A stretch of 64,000 nt of DNA from Desulfobulbaceae bacterium (GTDB lineage: Bacteria; Desulfobacterota; Desulfobulbia; Desulfobulbales; SURF-16), in NCBI GenBank assembly GCA_002868945.1, contig PKTX01000047.1, positions 1-64,000 of the forward strand, given 5' to 3'. Each line of letters opens with the position of its first letter. The stretch's first letter is position 1. Made by a program: the position numbers and the translations under genes. This document shows, piece after piece, positions 39,487-48,430 of this stretch. The notes below the pieces were generated by a model, which was given only the letters and a program-made list of their open reading frames with translations, had not been told where the DNA came from and did not search any database.

Positions 39487-40095
39487 TCAGGGAATTTCTT
39501 CCTGAAGGGCGGTTGCCATGTGCCGACTCAACTCCGCCAAGGCCTCACTCTGGGCGGCTACCAGATCCGCCACCGTAGTGCCCCTGATTTTTTTTTCAAT
39601 GCGCGACCTCCGACTCACCAGATCCTTGCCGCCCGAAGTCGTGGCAATGCGCCACTGCCCGACAAGGACTACATTTCCGCGCCCCATATTGCCGTCAAAG
39701 GAGACAAGCCGCAAACTCAGGCGGTAATGCGCGTCTCCGGCCGAACCTTGCCGGGGCACAACATCAACCCCCTGCCCCGCCAGGAGAATGGCCAGATTTT
39801 CAACAAGGAGTCGCTCAAAGGAGTCGGCCAACGGTTCGGCCCAATGGTGGAAATCCAACAGATCCAGTTCATGGGCGCTGAGCCGCCTGACCACTTGGGG
39901 CCGATTCACATAGGCCGGTAGGCTGACGGGCCCCACCGTCACTATTCGCTGGAGCGGGCCACTGGTGGCGGCCCTCTCCTGCGGCGCCTCCGGCAAGGGA
40001 CTGAGGGTATAATAACGGACAGGCGCACTGCGGCCGCAACCAGCCAGGACAGCGGCAACAAGGAGCACCAGCCATATGATACGTTGCTGTTTCAT
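39487..40095 (-). CDS. PqiC/ABC-type transport auxiliary lipoprotein
   Basis: This protein of 202 residues has a lipoprotein signal peptide with lipobox LAGC (VAAVLAGCGRS) and the family start YYTLSPLPEAPQERA. It belongs to the outer-membrane lipoprotein group that accompanies MCE-type lipid transporters. It is the last gene of the mlaE-mlaF-mlaD run and probably anchors or gates the MlaD-like protein at the outer membrane. Confidence 0.85.
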   Translation of the reverse strand: MKQQRIIWLVLLVAAVLAGCGRSAPVRYYTLSPLPEAPQERAATSGPLQRIVTVGPVSLPAYVNRPQVVRRLSAHELDLLDFHHWAEPLADSFERLLVENLAILLAGQGVDVVPRQGSAGDAHYRLSLRLVSFDGNMGRGNVVLVGQWRIATTSGGKDLVSRRSRIEKKIRGTTVADLVAAQSEALAELSRHMATALQEEIP

Positions 40096-40148
40096 TGCTT
40101 CTTCTCCTCCAGAGTAGTAGGCCGACCGCCTGCGTCGCCGGCAATGAG

Positions 40149-41117
40149 CTACTTCTTGCCGCGCAGCAGGGCTTCCGGATGCCTCTCCATGTATTCGGCC
40201 CAGGCCCGAATGGCACGAGCGGCACCGGCAAACTCCTTCAATGCCATATTGAACTGGTAGACGAGCGGCGCATCCTGGCTGAGCAGATCCTCCATGTGGG
40301 CCAGGGTCTCCTCGGCCCGGCCAATGGCGCGGTCGGCTGTGCGGGCCGTCTCCTGCAGTTCGCCGGCAAGCGGCGCAATCTGTGCATCGACATTGTTCAT
40401 TACCCCCTCGGCCGTCTGCACGGTCTGCTCAACGCTGTCCAGCATCGGCCCCAGCCTGCTGTCCAGGTTGGACAGCAGGCTGTCGGCGGAAGTAATGGCC
40501 TGCTGCAAGGCGACAACGGTTGCGGAAATCTGCGGTGAGTTAACCAGATTCTCAATACCGGCCACCACCCGACTGAGATCACGGCTGGTCTCATCAAGTT
40601 TGAGATCCTTGATTGTTTGCACCAGCGACTGGAGGGTGGAGGGGATGGTGGGTATTTCCGGCGGACCGTCGCCCCTGCCACGCAAAATGGCCGGTTTATC
40701 GTCATAGAAATCCAACTCCACCATGAGCTGGCCGGTGAGCAGGCTTTGCGATTGAAGCTGAGCCCGCAGGCCATGGGCAATAAGCGGTTCAATATACTGG
40801 TCGACCTCAACATCGCCATTCATCTTTTTGATCTGAAAACTATCAGGCTCGACCTCGATGTAGACAGGAATTTCCACGGAAAACTGCCGGGCATCGGCGA
40901 TCAGGGCGATATCGGTTACCGAGCCGACCTTGACACCGCGAAAGACAACGGGCGAGCCGACATTCAAACCCTTGACCGAGCTGTCGAAATAAAGAACATA
41001 GCGCACCGTTTTGACAAAAAAATTGCCGGAGCCAAAGAGTAGAACCGCGGCCACAACCAGAACCAGGGCGCCGACGACAAAGCCGCCGATCAGTGTCTTA
41101 TTTGCTTCCCTCTCCAT
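40149..41117 (-). CDS. mlaD: MCE/MlaD-family lipid transport protein
   Basis: This protein of about 322 residues has an N-terminal membrane helix (LIGGFVVGALVLVVAAVLLFG) and an MCE domain (YVLYFDSSVKGLNVGSPVVFRGVKVGSVTDI). A C-terminal helical region of about 200 residues is long for MlaD and resembles PqiB/YebT-type proteins. It would bind lipid in the periplasm. I start at the ATG of MEREANKTL because the upstream codons are not conserved and overlap no ribosome site. Confidence 0.88.
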   Translation of the reverse strand: MEREANKTLIGGFVVGALVLVVAAVLLFGSGNFFVKTVRYVLYFDSSVKGLNVGSPVVFRGVKVGSVTDIALIADARQFSVEIPVYIEVEPDSFQIKKMNGDVEVDQYIEPLIAHGLRAQLQSQSLLTGQLMVELDFYDDKPAILRGRGDGPPEIPTIPSTLQSLVQTIKDLKLDETSRDLSRVVAGIENLVNSPQISATVVALQQAITSADSLLSNLDSRLGPMLDSVEQTVQTAEGVMNNVDAQIAPLAGELQETARTADRAIGRAEETLAHMEDLLSQDAPLVYQFNMALKEFAGAARAIRAWAEYMERHPEALLRGKK

Positions 41118-41292
41118 GCCAGACCTCTTGTCCGCGCAGCCGCCGCCGGGGCTGCCCTGCTTTTTATCTTTTCCACGAGTTGCTTTTCCCCTAACCAGGC
41201 CCTGTCCAGGACAGGAACGGATCATTTCTGAACAGAACCTCTCCCTCAAGCAATCTGCTGCATAAATGGCCGACACCTGGCCGCGCGCCTAA

Positions 41293-41535
41293 CAGCCCGT
41301 TGGGAAACTACTGGGCTCGAAGGTCTCTCTTCGTTCGCTATCTGCTGCTGCGTCGTCAAAATGGGGCTTGCGCTAAGCGAGCGGAGCGAGACTCCGAAAT
41401 GCTCCTAAACCCCATGGGAACCGCACCCCAAGGCTACTCGGAGTGTCGCAGGCGCCCTTACCTCCTGCGAACGCGCATTTTTTCGCCTCATTTTTCTTAG
41501 CCTCAGCTTCGCTCGCTACCTTTTTCAACGGGCTG
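41293..41535 (+). mobile_element. Family A MITE-like element with CTAA target duplication
   Basis: The termini CAGCCCGTTGGGAAA and TTTTTCAACGGGCTG are inverted repeats, and CTAA flanks both sides. The interior contains two core units, one within M1. The right-hand CTAA provides the TAG stop codon of mlaF on the minus strand. It lies between mlaF and mlaD in the lipid transport operon. Confidence 0.88.
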
Positions 41536-42297
41536 CTAACGCTCCTGCCCCCGGGTGAGAAAGGCCCGAACCCTGGCATCGTCTGAATGGGCCAACAGTT
41601 GATGCGGATCGCCGGCAGCGATCATGGTTTTGCTCTCCGTATCAAGAAAGACAGAGTTGCTACCAATAGCAAAGATACTGGCCAGCTCGTGGCTTACCAT
41701 GACAATGGTGGCGCCAAGGCTGTCGCGCAGCTCCACAATCAAGTCATCCAGGAGACGGGCGCTCACCGGGTCCAGGCCGGCAGAGGGTTCATCGAAAAAG
41801 AGGATTTCCGGATCCAGGGCCAGGGCCCTGGCCAAAGCAGCCCGCTTCCGCATACCGCCGCTGATTTCATAGGGATAATACTCCTCAAAACCGGCCAGGC
41901 CCACCAGGGCAAGTTTCAAGCCGGCGAGATCCTTGATCTCAGCAGCGCTCAAATCGGTATAGACCTCCAGGGCCAGGGCAACATTCTCGGCCAGGGTCAT
42001 GGAGCTCCACAGGGCACCGCCCTGGTAAAGGATACCGATCTTCTGCATCAGCTCATGACGTTGAGCCTCGCCGGTCTGCCAGAGGCTGTGGCCGCCATAA
42101 AGGACCTGGCCCTTTTCAGGGCGCCTCAAGCCGACGAGGTGACGCAGCAGGGTGCTCTTGCCGCAACCGCTGCCACCCATAATAACAAAAATATCACCGC
42201 GGTTGACGGTAAAGGTAAGATCGCGCTGCACCACAAAGCTACCAAAGGCCATGGTCAGATCACGTACAGCTATACAGGCGTGCTCTTTGCTCATCAT
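41536..42297 (-). CDS. mlaF: MlaF-type ABC transporter ATP-binding protein
   Basis: This ATPase of 253 residues has Walker A GGSGCGKST, signature YEISGGMRKRAALARALALD and Walker B ILFFDEPSAGLDP. It energises the MCE-type lipid transporter with MlaE and MlaD. Its TAG stop lies within the target duplication of the family A element, so the native C-terminus may have been slightly altered. Confidence 0.95.
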   Translation of the reverse strand: MMSKEHACIAVRDLTMAFGSFVVQRDLTFTVNRGDIFVIMGGSGCGKSTLLRHLVGLRRPEKGQVLYGGHSLWQTGEAQRHELMQKIGILYQGGALWSSMTLAENVALALEVYTDLSAAEIKDLAGLKLALVGLAGFEEYYPYEISGGMRKRAALARALALDPEILFFDEPSAGLDPVSARLLDDLIVELRDSLGATIVMVSHELASIFAIGSNSVFLDTESKTMIAAGDPHQLLAHSDDARVRAFLTRGQER

Positions 42298-42327
42298 CCA
42301 TCCTGCCGAGAGGTGCGGACCTCTAAA

Positions 42328-42349
42328 GGCTATCTTGAATAATTAGATC
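42328..42349 (+). repeat. Isolated family B end
   Basis: GGCTATCTTGAATAATTAGA matches the left end of family B, but no interior or right end follows; a family D element begins directly after it. It appears to be a family B remnant interrupted or replaced by the family D insertion. Confidence 0.65.
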
Positions 42350-42489
42350 TCAACTTTCCGAATTAAACGAGTTAAAAGCTGTTTCGGCAGTATGATGCTG
42401 CGAGAATTCTGAATTCAGAATTCAGGAAAGAGAAGAAAAGTTTAAAAAACTTCGCTATCCCACCAACAAAACAGATGTCGGAAAGTTGA
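42350..42489 (+). mobile_element. Family D MITE-like element, short copy 4
   Basis: TCAACTTTCCGA at the left and TCGGAAAGTTGA at the right are perfect inverted repeats. The interior keeps TTAAACGAGTTAAAA, ATTCAG-type and AAGTTTAAAAAACTTCG sequence, but the second half of the full-length element is absent. It lies inside the mla operon between mlaE and mlaF. Confidence 0.75.
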
Positions 42490-42497
42490 TCATCAAT

Positions 42498-42524
42498 CTT
42501 TGGGAGCCTGGCAGACTCCCAAAG
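42498..42524. terminator. Hairpin between mlaE and mlaF, possible attenuator
   Basis: CTTTGGGAG pairs with CTCCCAAAG (9 bp, 9-base loop). There is no T tract after the stem on the minus strand, so it is a weak terminator or an mRNA end stabiliser for mlaE. Confidence 0.4.
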
Positions 42525-42559
42525 AGCACTTATTGACGATGGCCATAACAGAGTCGCCG

Positions 42560-43708
42560 CTATATCCCCAGCACATTACAGATTATGGTCACCAGTGCCG
42601 TGGCCACGACAATGCTGACAATGCCGGTGACCACTGCCGAGGTTGCAGCCCGGCCCACTGCCGAGGCGCTCCTTTCACACTGCAGACCGCGCAGACAACC
42701 GGCCACCGCCACCAGCACCCCGAACAAGGCGGCCTGGAAAAGACCGACCCACAAATGAGTGAGATGAACCGAAACCACTGTCTGCCGGTAATATTCCAGC
42801 AGGTTCAGGTCCAGCACCAGCACCCCGACCAAAAGACCGCCGACAATGCCCATAAGATCGGCATAAAGGCAGAGCAGCGGCATCATCAGGGTGAGGGCCA
42901 GCATGCGGGGCAGCACAAGAAATTGCATGGGCGAGATGCCCAGGGTCCTTAAGGCGTCTATCTCCTCGTTGACCTGCATGGTGCCGATCTGGGCGGCAAA
43001 GGCGGCGCCGGTGCGGCCGGCCATGATAATACCGGCCATAACCGCCCCCATGACCCGCACCATGGCAATACCCACCAGGTTGGCAACATAGATCTCCGCC
43101 CCGAACAGGGCAAGCTGCACCGCACCCACATAGGCAAGGATCAAGCCGACCAGCAGGCTGATCAATGACACAATGGGCAAGGCACCGACACCGCACTCCT
43201 GGACAAGGCGGCCAAATTCCGCCAAGCGCAGACGCTGATGGCCACGTACCAAGGCAACAGCAGCCATGGTGGCGGCGCCGATGAAGCTGAGCATATCCAG
43301 GGCGGAACGGCCGAGGTCTTCGGCCTCCTCACCGACCTGGGCCAGAAAAGATGACCGCACGGCCTGGCGCTGCGCCCCCTTCCTCTCCGGCACGGTCTCG
43401 GCCAGGGCAAGCAGCCGCTGCACCCCGTCGGGCAGGGCGCCCCCGTCAAGGACCAGCCCCCTCTCCCGGCTCATCTGACGCAACTTGACCAGAAAGGCCA
43501 GGAAGGTACTGTCCCAGGCGGTGAGCCGCGCCGCATCAAAGGTAATGGTGGTGCCCGCCGCCAGGCCATCAAGATCTGCTGCCACGATTGTCGGATCTGG
43601 CCTGGCCTGAGTAAGCCGCCACTCCCCCACCGGGCTGAGGCGCAGCTCTTTCTCGGCAAGCTTTTCGGCCACTATTACACAGCGTTTTTTTGATGTCATT
43701 CCGACCAT
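42560..43708 (-). CDS. mlaE: MlaE-type ABC transporter permease with N-terminal STAS-like domain
   Basis: This protein of 382 residues has an N-terminal STAS-like domain (about 20-110) and a C-terminal MlaE permease domain of five or six helices with the family motif GRTGAAFAAQIGTMQVNEEIDALRTLG. It is the first gene of the mlaE-mlaF-mlaD-pqiC run. A second in-frame ATG lies three codons in. The fusion of STAS and permease domains is known for single-chain MlaE proteins. Confidence 0.9.
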   Translation of the reverse strand: MVGMTSKKRCVIVAEKLAEKELRLSPVGEWRLTQARPDPTIVAADLDGLAAGTTITFDAARLTAWDSTFLAFLVKLRQMSRERGLVLDGGALPDGVQRLLALAETVPERKGAQRQAVRSSFLAQVGEEAEDLGRSALDMLSFIGAATMAAVALVRGHQRLRLAEFGRLVQECGVGALPIVSLISLLVGLILAYVGAVQLALFGAEIYVANLVGIAMVRVMGAVMAGIIMAGRTGAAFAAQIGTMQVNEEIDALRTLGISPMQFLVLPRMLALTLMMPLLCLYADLMGIVGGLLVGVLVLDLNLLEYYRQTVVSVHLTHLWVGLFQAALFGVLVAVAGCLRGLQCERSASAVGRAATSAVVTGIVSIVVATALVTIICNVLGI

Positions 43709-43741
43709 TCCCGCAACAGTGCTCTTTACTGGTGGCCTGCC

Positions 43742-44716
43742 TCATGCATAGAGACGCGCCATGGCGCGGGCCTCCTCGGCCATCTGCTCCGCCAATTCGG
43801 CGGGTTCAAGGACCCGCGCCTGACATCCCCAGGAGAGCAGCCATTTTTTCAAATCAAAAAGATGACTGACGGTCAGCTCAAGGAGCAGTCCCCCATCCGC
43901 CGCATCACTGATCTGCTGACTTTCGTGCCAGATACGCTCCCTGATATAGGGTGCCACCTCTTTACTGAAACGAACACGCACCCTGGTCAGGCGATCACTC
44001 CAGTGCACCCCGAAATGACTGGCGGTAATGGCCTGGAAATCAAATTACGGGGCAATGGTAAATGTGACATTGCTCAGTTGCGCCGCCTGCATGCGGGCCA
44101 GGCTGAAGGTGCGGATCTCCCGGCGCAGATGGCAATAGGCAATGACATACCAGTCCCCCTCAAAGCGGACGCCATGATAGGGATCAATGCGCCGCCCGGT
44201 CGTGGCGCCGGTGGCGGAGGGGACAGAGTAGTCGATATCCAGGCTGCGCAATGTGCGCAGCCCCTCAAAGACCGCCTGCCAGATGCCGGGTTTGATGACG
44301 GTCTGAGCGGCTGAGAAAAAGGAAAAACGACTGAAATCAGAACCGGGCCCCAGGCAGGTCTTGGCAGGCAGGGAATCCTCGATCTTGCGAAAGACCTGAG
44401 AAAGGTTATGGTAGACCGGCGTTCCCTCATACTGCCGGAGGAGCTTTTCGGCCAGATAGATGGCAAAGAGATCGCTCTCCTTGACGTCCATGGCCGGCAA
44501 TTGATAGCGCGGCTCCGTATAGTAATAACCACGCTCCCCGGCCGAGTACTCCAGGGGCGCACCAAGCTGATAGCGCAGATAGTCGAGGTCGCGCTGGATG
44601 GTCTTGCTGCTCACCTCCCACTCTTCAGCCAGGGAGCGGCAGTTGGGAAAGCCACCCTCCTGAATCTTGCGGTCGATGAAGAGCAGGCGCTGGTGCTGTG
44701 GTTTGTACTTGGCCAT
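43742..44716 (-). pseudogene. WYL-domain transcriptional regulator disrupted by an in-frame TAA
   Basis: The frame encodes an N-terminal winged helix-turn-helix (CRSLAEEWEVSSKTIQRDLDYL) and a WYL domain (IDPYHGVRFEGDWYVIAYC), then stops at TAA (bases 44045-44047) after VTFTIAP. Reading on in the same frame gives FDFQAITASHFGVHWSD and RVRVRFSKEVAPYIRERIWHESQQI, the expected C-terminal WCX region, ending after ARMARLYA-type sequence. A single base change would restore one protein of about 325 residues. TAA is not recoded in known bacteria, so this looks like a recent nonsense mutation; a truncated protein could still bind DNA. Confidence 0.85.
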
Positions 44717-44941
44717 TTTTTTTACTGGGCGCATCCTGAGGAATTGGCGCCGGGGCACGAACAAAGCCCCGGAGCGTTCATGCCTGGTCTGGTTCTGACC
44801 GGGCCATAAAATAGTTGGTCAACAAATGTCTGACCATCAGGGTAGCCTATTTGCCTGACAGGATCGACTTGTTTTTTAGACGCACAAAGAGACGAAGGAA
44901 GGCTCTGCAACGGGGGCCTTTTTTTCGCCACTGTGCTGCTG

Positions 44942-44991
44942 GTTACTTTTCTTCGTTCGTTTCACTGGCTGGGCAAGCAGAGAAAAGTAAC
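44942..44991 (-). terminator. Inverted repeat downstream of putA
   Basis: GTTACTTTTCT and AGAAAAGTAAC are perfect 11-bp arms separated by 28 bases, directly after the putA stop on the minus strand. The long loop makes it a weak terminator candidate. The 220 bases between it and the WYL gene hold no other feature. Confidence 0.4.
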
Positions 44992-44999
44992 AGCAACAC

Positions 45000-47972
45000 T
45001 TACATCTGCAAATCCGGGGCAAAACCGCTGCGCCTGGTGTTTTCCGTAATGCAGCGGGAGTTGCAGAAATTAAGCAGATAGCCGGGGCCGCCGGCCTTGC
45101 TGCCCAGGCCGCTCATGCCGTAACCGCCGAAGGGCTGGCGCTGAGCCAGGGCGCCGGTGCACCTGCAGTTGATATAGAGATTGCCCACCTTGAAGTCACG
45201 ACGGGCGCCTGCCATGTTGCGCGGACTGCGACTAAAGAGACCGCCGGTCAGGGCAAACTCGGTGGCATTGGCCGCCTCCAGGGCCTTTGCAAAATCGCCA
45301 ACATGCAGCATCGTGACAATGGGCCCGAAAAATTCCCGCTGCATGAGCTCGTTGTCCACCCCCTTAACCTCAAAGATGGCCGGGGCAATAAAGTTGCCAG
45401 GCAAGCCGGCCTTGCCCCGGAAGAGGAGCCTGGCCCCCTTGGGCGGTTTATCGAGCAGTCTGGTCAAGCGTACATGGGCCGCCTGATCGATCACCGGCCC
45501 CAATCGACAGGCCGGATCAGTGGCCGGGGCCATGGGCAGGCTGGCACAGGCGGCCAGAAAGCGCGGCATGAAGCGCTGATAGGCATGCCCCACCACAATA
45601 AGACGGGAACAGGCCGAGCATTTCTGACCGGCATAGCCGAAGGCCGACTGCATGACGCCCTTGACGGCCGCATCCATGTCGGCATCCTCATCAATGATAA
45701 TGGCGTTCTTGCCGCCCATCTCGCAAACCACCTTTTTGACCTCGCTCTGGCCGGCCGCAGTCTTTGCCGCCTTGCCTATGATCTCCAGGCCCACCTCCTT
45801 GGAACCGGTGAAGCTGATCTGACAGATATCAGGATGCTCCACCAGCAAGGTGCCGATCTCTGTTCCGGCACCGGGCAGAAACTGCACCACCTGGGCCGGA
45901 AAACCCGCCTCAAGCAAGCGCTGATAGAAGGCAAAGGCCGTGGCCCCGGCTGAACCGGCCGGCTTGATGAGCACCGGATTGCCCGCCACCAGGTTGGCTG
46001 TGGTCATGCCGCAGAGAATGGCCAGGGGAAAGTTCCAGGGTGCGATCACCGCACTGGGGCCGCGCCCCTCATAAAAGAGGATGTTTTCCTCGCCCACCAT
46101 ATTGCCCTGTTTTTGCGGGCTCAACTCCTTGAGGGAACGGCGCGCATAATAGCGGCAGAAATCAATGGCCTCGGCCACATCGGCATCTGCCTCGCGCCAC
46201 GGCTTGGCCACCTCGTGGACCAGGAGAGCGGCCAGCTCAATGCGGTCCTTCTCCAGGAGACCGGCCAGGCTGGCCAGGAGCTGGGCCCGTTCCACCACCG
46301 GCCGGTCGCGCCAGGCGGCAAAGGCCTGCACGGCAATCTTCACCGCCTTTTTAACCTGGCCCCGACGCGTCTGACTGACCTCGCTAACCACCAGGGTGGC
46401 ATCGTTGGGTGAAACATGTTTTTTATCCGCACTGCGCGTCATCTTGCCGTCCACCACAGAGGGCACGGCCAGCGGCAGGCGTGTTCGCATGATCTGCACC
46501 GCTTCCGCCATCTGGCTGCGCAGCCGCGGCTCGGTAAAGTCGAGGAGATTAACGTTGCTGAAGGGGGTGTGGAGGTCGCCGCGCACCAAACCCTGTTCCG
46601 CTGCCATCTCCTGGCCTGGGTCAGGGGGAGCCAGCAGAGTGGCAATGGACTCACCCTCATGATAACTACGGCGCAGAAATCCGGCATTGGAGGTGTTCTC
46701 CAACAGCCGCCGGACCAGATAGGCCATGCCGGGTAACAGCTCGCCGATGGGGGCATAAACCCGCACTCGATGGCCGTCCTCGGCCAGCACCCGTCGCTGG
46801 GGTTCAGCCATGCCGTAGAGCATCTGCACCTCAAAGGCGTTGGCGGCCAGGTTATGCTCCTCGGCCATGACCAGGGCGTGCACCAGGGAACGCAGGTTGT
46901 GGCTGGCAAAGGCCGGCATCACCAGATCATGGTGGGCAATAAGCTTGCTGCTGAGATACTCGTAACTGGCATCGGTGCGGGCCTTGTTGGTAAAGACCGG
47001 ACAGATGAAGCCGTGGCGGCGGGCCCGGATCACCTCTTGGTCCCAATAGGCACCCTTTACCAATCGCACCGCAAAGGGCGTGCCGCGTCGCCGGCTCAGT
47101 TCAAGCAAACGATTAAGGTCACTGGCGCTACTCTTGAGATAGGCCTGGACAACCAGTCCCATATGGGGCCAGTCAATAAGATCGCCATGCCCGGCAAGCT
47201 CCTCGAAGAGATCATAGGCAATATCGTGGCAGGCCCACTGTTCCAGATCAAAATTAACAGCAACGTCATGACGCCTGGCTGTTCTGAGGAGCGGCAACAA
47301 GCGCTCTTTGAGACGCGCCACCGAACCGCGCAGATCAACGGCGTCCAGATAAGGATCCAGGGCCGACAGTTTCACCGAGACATTGGCCTTGGGCAACGGA
47401 CCCAGGGGAGAGGAGTGGAGCTGGTCGTTGTCGGGCCATCTTTTGGCGGCCCGGGCCAGGGTCGCGATAAGATCGAGATACTTTTTCTGGGCATGCTCCG
47501 CCTCCTGCTCGCTGACACTTGCCTCACCCAGGATATCGGCGCTGAAAGTGAGGTTCCTGTCCCCCATCTTGCCAAAGATGGCCAGGGCCTTTGCGGTGTC
47601 GTTTTCACAGATAAAACGCCGCGCCATCTCCGTGACATTGGCGCGGATGGCACGGGTGGCCAGTGGCGCGGCAATACCGCCGCTGGCCATGGACAGGGCC
47701 GAACGTACCACCACCGGCAGCTTGCGGTCATCGCGCAACAGATAATCCTTGACATGGGAGGCAATAGCCGCACTGGAAGTAAGAACAGGCAAGACATCGA
47801 TAAAACGGAAGGCATCGACCTTAAAGACCTCATCCTCCATGACCCAATCCAGGATATGGCCCTGCCAGTAGCGTCTGTCAAAGAGAGTAGGCATCTCCCC
47901 TTTCATGCGCTGCCAGTAATGGCCGCCAAGCTCAACAATTCGTTTTTCAATACGTCGCTGCTCTGCTGTCAT
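45000..47972 (-). CDS. putA: Bifunctional proline dehydrogenase / glutamate-semialdehyde dehydrogenase PutA
   Basis: This protein of about 990 residues has an N-terminal proline dehydrogenase domain (FAVRLVKGAYWDQEV-type motif in TPFAVRLVKGAYWDQEVI, AFEVQMLYGMAEPQRR) and a C-terminal aldehyde dehydrogenase domain with VVCEMGGKNAIIIDEDADMD and catalytic Cys in GYAGQKCSACSRL. It oxidises proline to glutamate. It lacks the N-terminal ribbon-helix-helix domain of trifunctional PutA. I start at the ATG preceded by AGAGGA, since the longer frame encodes a non-conserved leader. Confidence 0.95.
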   Translation of the reverse strand: MTAEQRRIEKRIVELGGHYWQRMKGEMPTLFDRRYWQGHILDWVMEDEVFKVDAFRFIDVLPVLTSSAAIASHVKDYLLRDDRKLPVVVRSALSMASGGIAAPLATRAIRANVTEMARRFICENDTAKALAIFGKMGDRNLTFSADILGEASVSEQEAEHAQKKYLDLIATLARAAKRWPDNDQLHSSPLGPLPKANVSVKLSALDPYLDAVDLRGSVARLKERLLPLLRTARRHDVAVNFDLEQWACHDIAYDLFEELAGHGDLIDWPHMGLVVQAYLKSSASDLNRLLELSRRRGTPFAVRLVKGAYWDQEVIRARRHGFICPVFTNKARTDASYEYLSSKLIAHHDLVMPAFASHNLRSLVHALVMAEEHNLAANAFEVQMLYGMAEPQRRVLAEDGHRVRVYAPIGELLPGMAYLVRRLLENTSNAGFLRRSYHEGESIATLLAPPDPGQEMAAEQGLVRGDLHTPFSNVNLLDFTEPRLRSQMAEAVQIMRTRLPLAVPSVVDGKMTRSADKKHVSPNDATLVVSEVSQTRRGQVKKAVKIAVQAFAAWRDRPVVERAQLLASLAGLLEKDRIELAALLVHEVAKPWREADADVAEAIDFCRYYARRSLKELSPQKQGNMVGEENILFYEGRGPSAVIAPWNFPLAILCGMTTANLVAGNPVLIKPAGSAGATAFAFYQRLLEAGFPAQVVQFLPGAGTEIGTLLVEHPDICQISFTGSKEVGLEIIGKAAKTAAGQSEVKKVVCEMGGKNAIIIDEDADMDAAVKGVMQSAFGYAGQKCSACSRLIVVGHAYQRFMPRFLAACASLPMAPATDPACRLGPVIDQAAHVRLTRLLDKPPKGARLLFRGKAGLPGNFIAPAIFEVKGVDNELMQREFFGPIVTMLHVGDFAKALEAANATEFALTGGLFSRSPRNMAGARRDFKVGNLYINCRCTGALAQRQPFGGYGMSGLGSKAGGPGYLLNFCNSRCITENTRRSGFAPDLQM

Positions 47973-48078
47973 GGAATCCTCTGGTTTAAGCCATGCTCCA
48001 CCGGGCCCTCCTGCCGACAAACTCCATAATAGCACGCCTGGTACCGAGAAAAAAAACGCCGCGGGCAGATAATAGAGA

Positions 48079-48098
48079 GGCAACCTGCCACAGTTGCC
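48079..48098. promoter_or_regulatory. Inverted repeat in the putA upstream region, possible operator
   Basis: GGCAAC-CTGCCACA-GTTGCC is a perfect 6-bp inverted repeat about 107 bases upstream of the putA start. The rest of the 458-base gap between putA and the OFA transporter shows no gene; it must hold the two divergent promoters. Confidence 0.35.
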
Positions 48099-48430
48099 TT
48101 ATCATGCTGTAGATAGGTGATACTTTTGCTTTCATACTCCCCTGTTTTCTTGCCGGTGAGGATTTGAACGAGCAGAAAAGCATGCGATTGCCAATGGGTC
48201 GCCGTGGAGAGGAACAAGTCCCGGTGCCTTTTCAGACAGACGGCCGGCTCATATTTCCCTTGACACCGTTTCCCCTCAGCGGGTGTAATCGAACCAAGGG
48301 CGTCCCGCAACTGCCCGCCCGTCGTGGCTGTGCATCTCTTTTTTACGTGGATGGTCGACCACGAGACTGCCGCTCTCACTACCGGAGCTCACTATTCTGA
48401 TCGAAAACCAGAGGACAAGAGGCCTTACAT

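Noticed and set aside
44045-44047. Possible recoded stop (selenocysteine or pyrrolysine) in the WYL gene
   Set aside because: Those use TGA or TAG; this is TAA, so a nonsense mutation is more likely.
46770-48029. 419-codon frame opposite putA
   Set aside because: Antisense shadow of a well-conserved enzyme; low-complexity His/Gln-rich translation without a family.
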